Shown here one piece after another: positions 61,630-64,000 of a DNA stretch of 64,000 bases. Source of the stretch: Lachnospiraceae bacterium AB2028. GTDB taxonomy: Bacteria; Bacillota; Clostridia; Lachnospirales; Lachnospiraceae. The stretch lies in the NCBI GenBank assembly GCA_000621425.1, contig JHYJ01000007.1, forward strand, positions 235,008 to 299,007. Reading direction: 5' to 3'. The number at the start of each line of letters is the position of its first letter. The first letter of the stretch is position 1. The notes beneath the pieces are model-generated. The model had not been told where the DNA came from and made no database searches. It worked only from the letters and a program-made list of their open reading frames with translations. The translations under genes and the position numbers were made by a program.

Positions 61630-62036
61630 CTTTGCTCCCCCTCACGCTTAATAGTATTTTTTAATTCCAGTAAAAAACTAGCTGTAATTAAGAAAACGGA
61701 TGCCGGCATCACTTGAACAAGAAGTCGCCGGCAAGAATCGCCTATTCCTTCTCTTATTGGCAAATCTTTTCTAAACAAGAAAATCAAAAATAACAAGCCT
61801 AAATATCCCAATATAAAACCAGCTGACACTTCTGATGGTTGCTTATTAATTACTATTAATACTGCTATCGATAAAATAATCCCCCCCATAAAAACCCCGA
61901 ATTAAATCCCGGCTCAATATAACTTGAAAGATGACTTATATATACTTTCCAATTCACTTTTGCCATATCCATAACACTAAAAGAAACCACAACAACGCTT
62001 CCTAGTATAGCCAACATATACTTGATTGAATAATTC
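61623..62036 (-). pseudogene. 3' part of a polytopic membrane-protein gene, cut by IS110 and frameshifted
   Basis: From the IS junction the minus frame reads 'NYSIKYMLAILGSVVVVSF', then '...SGFLWGG', where it shifts at a run of seven G (61881-61887 on the plus strand as C); eight G would join it to 'IILSIAVLIVINKQPS' and the C-terminus 'ELKNTIKREGEQRC'. Three or four membrane helices are left. The 5' side continues past IS110 copy B at 63624-63704 in the same frame. Family not recognised; a polymerase or GT-C protein is possible. Confidence 0.7.
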
Positions 62037-62064
62037 CTCGTATTATATAGTCATACCCATTCTT

Positions 62065-62240
62065 TACCTTATCTACAGGTTAGGGTATGCTGTTGAAGAT
62101 GCTGTGGATTGGTTCATTATTCCTACCGCATAGACGGTTACAGAAAGGCTCCAACCACAGCCTCTTTGTCAAAGTGTTAATCAGTTAGATACCGCATGAC
62201 GGTTTATGTAGAACGAGGTTACATCGGCAGAGAGTCCTGT
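62065..62240 (+). ncRNA. Predicted IS110 bridge RNA (copy B)
   Basis: Same fold as in copy A: a 5' hairpin (ACCT/AGGT, 62066-62080), stem GCTGTGG/CCACAGC (62101-62107, 62155-62161), ACCG-CATAGA-CGGT and a second ACCG-CATGA-CGGT hairpin. Target guides: ATTATTCCT (62116-62124) matches the left insertion flank ATAATTCCT (62030-62038) at 8 of 9. AGAAAG (62142-62147) is the exact complement of the right flank CTTTCT (63622-63627). Donor guides AGTTAG (62183-62188) and ACGAG (62213-62217) match the element ends. The ends of the RNA are estimates. Confidence 0.78.
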
Positions 62241-62283
62241 GGATCCAATACAGCGTCAAATACTTTTAAGGAGGATCATGCGT

Positions 62284-63453
62284 ATGATCTATGTTGGTAT
62301 CGATGTTGCAAAGGATAAGCACGATTGCTGCATCTTGGGATCAGAAGCCGATAAACTCTATCCGGCATTCACTATCCCGAATAACAAGGCTGGCTTTAAT
62401 GAGCTGTATGAGAAGATTTTCTCTGTGACAAATGACAAGACTAAAATAAAAGTAGGTCTTGAAGCTACCGGTCACTACTCACTCAATCTTCTCGGATCGC
62501 TCATTGATAAAGGTCTTCCCACCTGTGTTATCAACCCGTTACATACAAATCTTTACAGAAAAGGTCTAAGCCTTAGAAAGACGAAAACGGATAAAGTCGA
62601 CGCCGGTTCGATTGCTATGATGTTGATGACTGATAAGACTCTCAAGCCCTACTCAGATGCATCATATCACAATGAAGAACTCAAGTCATTAACCCGTTAT
62701 CGTTTCGACAAGGTTCAGGAGCGTGCAAAGCTTAAATCTTCCGTGGCTCGTCTTGTAAACATTCTTTTCCCGGAGTTGGAAAAGCTCGTTCCCAGTCTTC
62801 ATATAGCTTCGGTATACGCTTTGCTTTCCGAATTTCCCGGTGCATCACTCATCGCCGAATGTCATCTTACCCATCTCAAAAATCTTCTCGAAACAGCTTC
62901 TAAGGGACGCTACGGGCGAGATATAGCAATCACCATAAGGGAGGCAGCAAGAGATTCCATAGGCTCTGTAATGCCTGCAAAATCAATGGAATTGAAACAC
63001 ACCATCCGTTTGATTGAAGTGATAACGGACGAGATTGATGAAATTGAGGCTTCAATCAAATCCATCATGGATACCTGTAACTCTCCGATTATGACCATCC
63101 CAGGAATCAGTTACCGTATGGGCGCCGTAATTCTTGCAGAGATTGGCGATTTCACTCGCTTCAACAATGCCGATCAGATACTTGCATTTGCCGGATTATC
63201 GCCATCCACCTACCAGTCAGGACAATTAGAGTCTAGTTACTCCCACATGGAAAAACGAGGATCCCGTTACCTACGGTATGCCTTGTTCAATGCCACAAAA
63301 TATGTCTGCCACTGGGATGAGAACTTCGGCGCTTACCTCTCTAAAAAGATAAGTGAAGGCAAGCATTACAATGTTGCTGTCGGTCATGCAACGAAGAAAC
63401 TGATACGCACCATCTACCGGATGGAACTTACAGGCGAAGCATACCGGAAATAA
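62284..63453 (+). CDS. IS110-family transposase/recombinase (copy B)
   Basis: 389 residues. DEDD N-terminus 'MIYVGIDVAKDKHDCCI', C-terminal 'SPIMTIPGISYRMGAVI' and 'LSPSTYQSGQLESSY' with the catalytic Ser. AAGGAGG ends 9 nt before the ATG at 62284. It differs from copy A at scattered positions, including several in the 'LLETASKGRYGRDIAITIRE' region. It has an intact frame and probably acts with its own bridge RNA. Confidence 0.92.
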   Translation: MIYVGIDVAKDKHDCCILGSEADKLYPAFTIPNNKAGFNELYEKIFSVTNDKTKIKVGLEATGHYSLNLLGSLIDKGLPTCVINPLHTNLYRKGLSLRKTKTDKVDAGSIAMMLMTDKTLKPYSDASYHNEELKSLTRYRFDKVQERAKLKSSVARLVNILFPELEKLVPSLHIASVYALLSEFPGASLIAECHLTHLKNLLETASKGRYGRDIAITIREAARDSIGSVMPAKSMELKHTIRLIEVITDEIDEIEASIKSIMDTCNSPIMTIPGISYRMGAVILAEIGDFTRFNNADQILAFAGLSPSTYQSGQLESSYSHMEKRGSRYLRYALFNATKYVCHWDENFGAYLSKKISEGKHYNVAVGHATKKLIRTIYRMELTGEAYRK

Positions 63454-63623
63454 CCTTATTAGCTTTACACCTTCTTCTGCGAGCACCTATTAAGATGCTC
63501 TATTTGTCATGCAGTTTTCAAGGTACTGATTGAGGCATAAGCCTGCCTCCGGGCTATCTAAAACACCTACTGATGTTTTATTCAAAAATCTTCATTTTCT
63601 TATTGACTTTTAATAGTTAGTCT

Positions 63624-63704
63624 TTCTACTATAAAACACAATTTATTTTTTGATATCAGAAATAAATATAATATACTAAACAACCAACAGCCTATAAGAA
63701 GAAC
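63624..63704 (-). pseudogene. Upstream piece of the membrane-protein gene broken by IS110 copy B
   Basis: Minus-strand frame 'VLLIGCWLFSILYLFLISK' then 'NKLCFIVER' runs into the IS110 core and continues in frame at 62036. On its other side it stops at the terminus of an IS3-family element (about 63705), so the N-terminal part is lost or displaced. Confidence 0.65.
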
Positions 63705-64000
63705 TGTAGTGGTCAAGCATTTTTGTAGCACTACCACCTAATTATTCCAATCCAAACCGTTTCTCCATCGGTGTCAGATATCCGTTTCGTGAATGAGGGC
63801 GGATCTGGTTGTACCAGATATATGCAAAGTAATTAATCGCCACATCCAAGTCCTCAACGGTATCATACCGGTGCTGATAGACCTCTTCAGCCTTCAAAGT
63901 GTTGTAGTAACGCTCCATAGGCGCATTATCGTAAGGAGTACCTGCACGGCTCATGCTTTGCGTGATACCCCATTCGGAACAGAACTGTGTGAATTCGAGC
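63705..64000 (-). mobile_element. End of an IS3-family insertion sequence (continues beyond window)
   Basis: The terminus appears to start with TGTAGTGGTCAAGC at 63705; a TG end is usual for IS3. It lies 37 bp outside the stop of an IS3-type transposase frame. Only this end is in view, so the target duplication cannot be checked. Confidence 0.7.
63742..64000 (-). CDS. IS3-family transposase OrfB, C-terminal part
   Basis: At least 86 residues; the frame is open to the window edge. 'EFTQFCSEWGITQSMSRAG' then 'TPYDNAPMERYYNTLKAEEV' is the IS3/IS150-type rve domain; the Glu of 'TLKAE' is the third residue of the DDE triad. It ends 'IRPHSRNGYLTPMEKRFGLE'. The two catalytic Asp residues are outside the window. 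The frame is intact as far as visible. Confidence 0.9.
   Translation of the reverse strand, partial: LEFTQFCSEWGITQSMSRAGTPYDNAPMERYYNTLKAEEVYQHRYDTVEDLDVAINYFAYIWYNQIRPHSRNGYLTPMEKRFGLE

Larger units (their letters stand above)
62037..63623 (+). mobile_element. IS110-family insertion sequence, copy B
   Basis: 1587 bp between CT cores at 62037-62038 and 63622-63623, the same length as copy A. Removing it, with one core kept, restores an uninterrupted minus-strand reading frame ('CFIVER' + 'NYSIKY') in the broken membrane-protein gene, which confirms both boundaries. Confidence 0.92.

Noticed and set aside
1..64000. CRISPR arrays, rRNA or tRNA genes
   Set aside because: No regularly spaced repeats and no tRNA-like or rRNA-like sequences were seen on either strand, though this was a reading by eye and not a covariance search.

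Overview
The window is a dense cell-surface polysaccharide locus of about 38-42% GC by eye. It is probably from a low-GC Gram-positive clostridial anaerobe, with Lachnospiraceae the best guess. Pointers are strong Shine-Dalgarno sites, frequent TTG/GTG starts, PglK-like flippases, surface proteins with a 'KPVIY.YP' domain, and large YidC-like fusion proteins. No rRNA, tRNA or CRISPR array is visible. Nearly all genes are on the minus strand. The exceptions are a small plus-strand island (15958-18552) and two IS110 transposases.

Layout, left to right. 1-4407: a partial GT-C-like membrane protein, a GT4 glycosyltransferase and a lipid-linked-oligosaccharide ABC flippase, read from a good promoter at 4465-4493. 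4551-7745: a phosphoribosyltransferase-like gene with its own promoter and terminator, then twin membrane-anchored proteins flanking an orphan HicB-like gene. 7835-13113: two tandem giant YidC-phosphatase-superfamily fusions. 13176-14762: IS110 copy A. 14769-18552: a fucosyltransferase-like gene diverging from acetyltransferase, GT-D-like and GT2 genes. 18566-27488: two more YidC fusions, a second flippase and a KpsS-like transferase. 27516-38753: glycosyltransferases, FkbM methyltransferases, an acetyltransferase and two large GT-C-like membrane proteins. 38758-42563: a scarred stretch with gene remnants, a frameshifted membrane protein and a copied capD tail. 42564-45234: a CapD-like dehydratase and the initiating sugar-phosphate transferase. 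45385-50307: a truncated SIR2-like gene and a wbpE-D-A-B set for UDP-2,3-diacetamido-2,3-dideoxyglucuronate. 50438-61629: an Arn-like operon plus a second WbpB/E/D-like set. 61623-64000: a membrane-protein gene broken by IS110 copy B and by the end of an IS3-family element.

How the parts fit (inference): the sugar transferase starts a glycan on undecaprenyl phosphate. The many glycosyltransferases, methyltransferases and acetyltransferases extend and decorate it. The PglK-like ABC proteins flip it. The Arn-like operon (aminotransferase, dehydrogenase/decarboxylase-like SDR, two formyltransferases, ArnC-like GT2, deacetylase, two SMR-type flippase subunits, GT-C transferase) would make, flip and transfer a formyl-protected amino sugar on an undecaprenyl carrier. 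The four YidC-phosphatase fusions probably add phospho-substituents or otherwise process the glycan outside the membrane.

The two most interesting items are the four-member YidC-phosphatase fusion family, in which the insertase groove arginine is replaced, and the complete Arn-like operon in an apparent Gram-positive. A third is the pair of IS110 copies whose predicted bridge-RNA guide loops differ in step with their own insertion sites.
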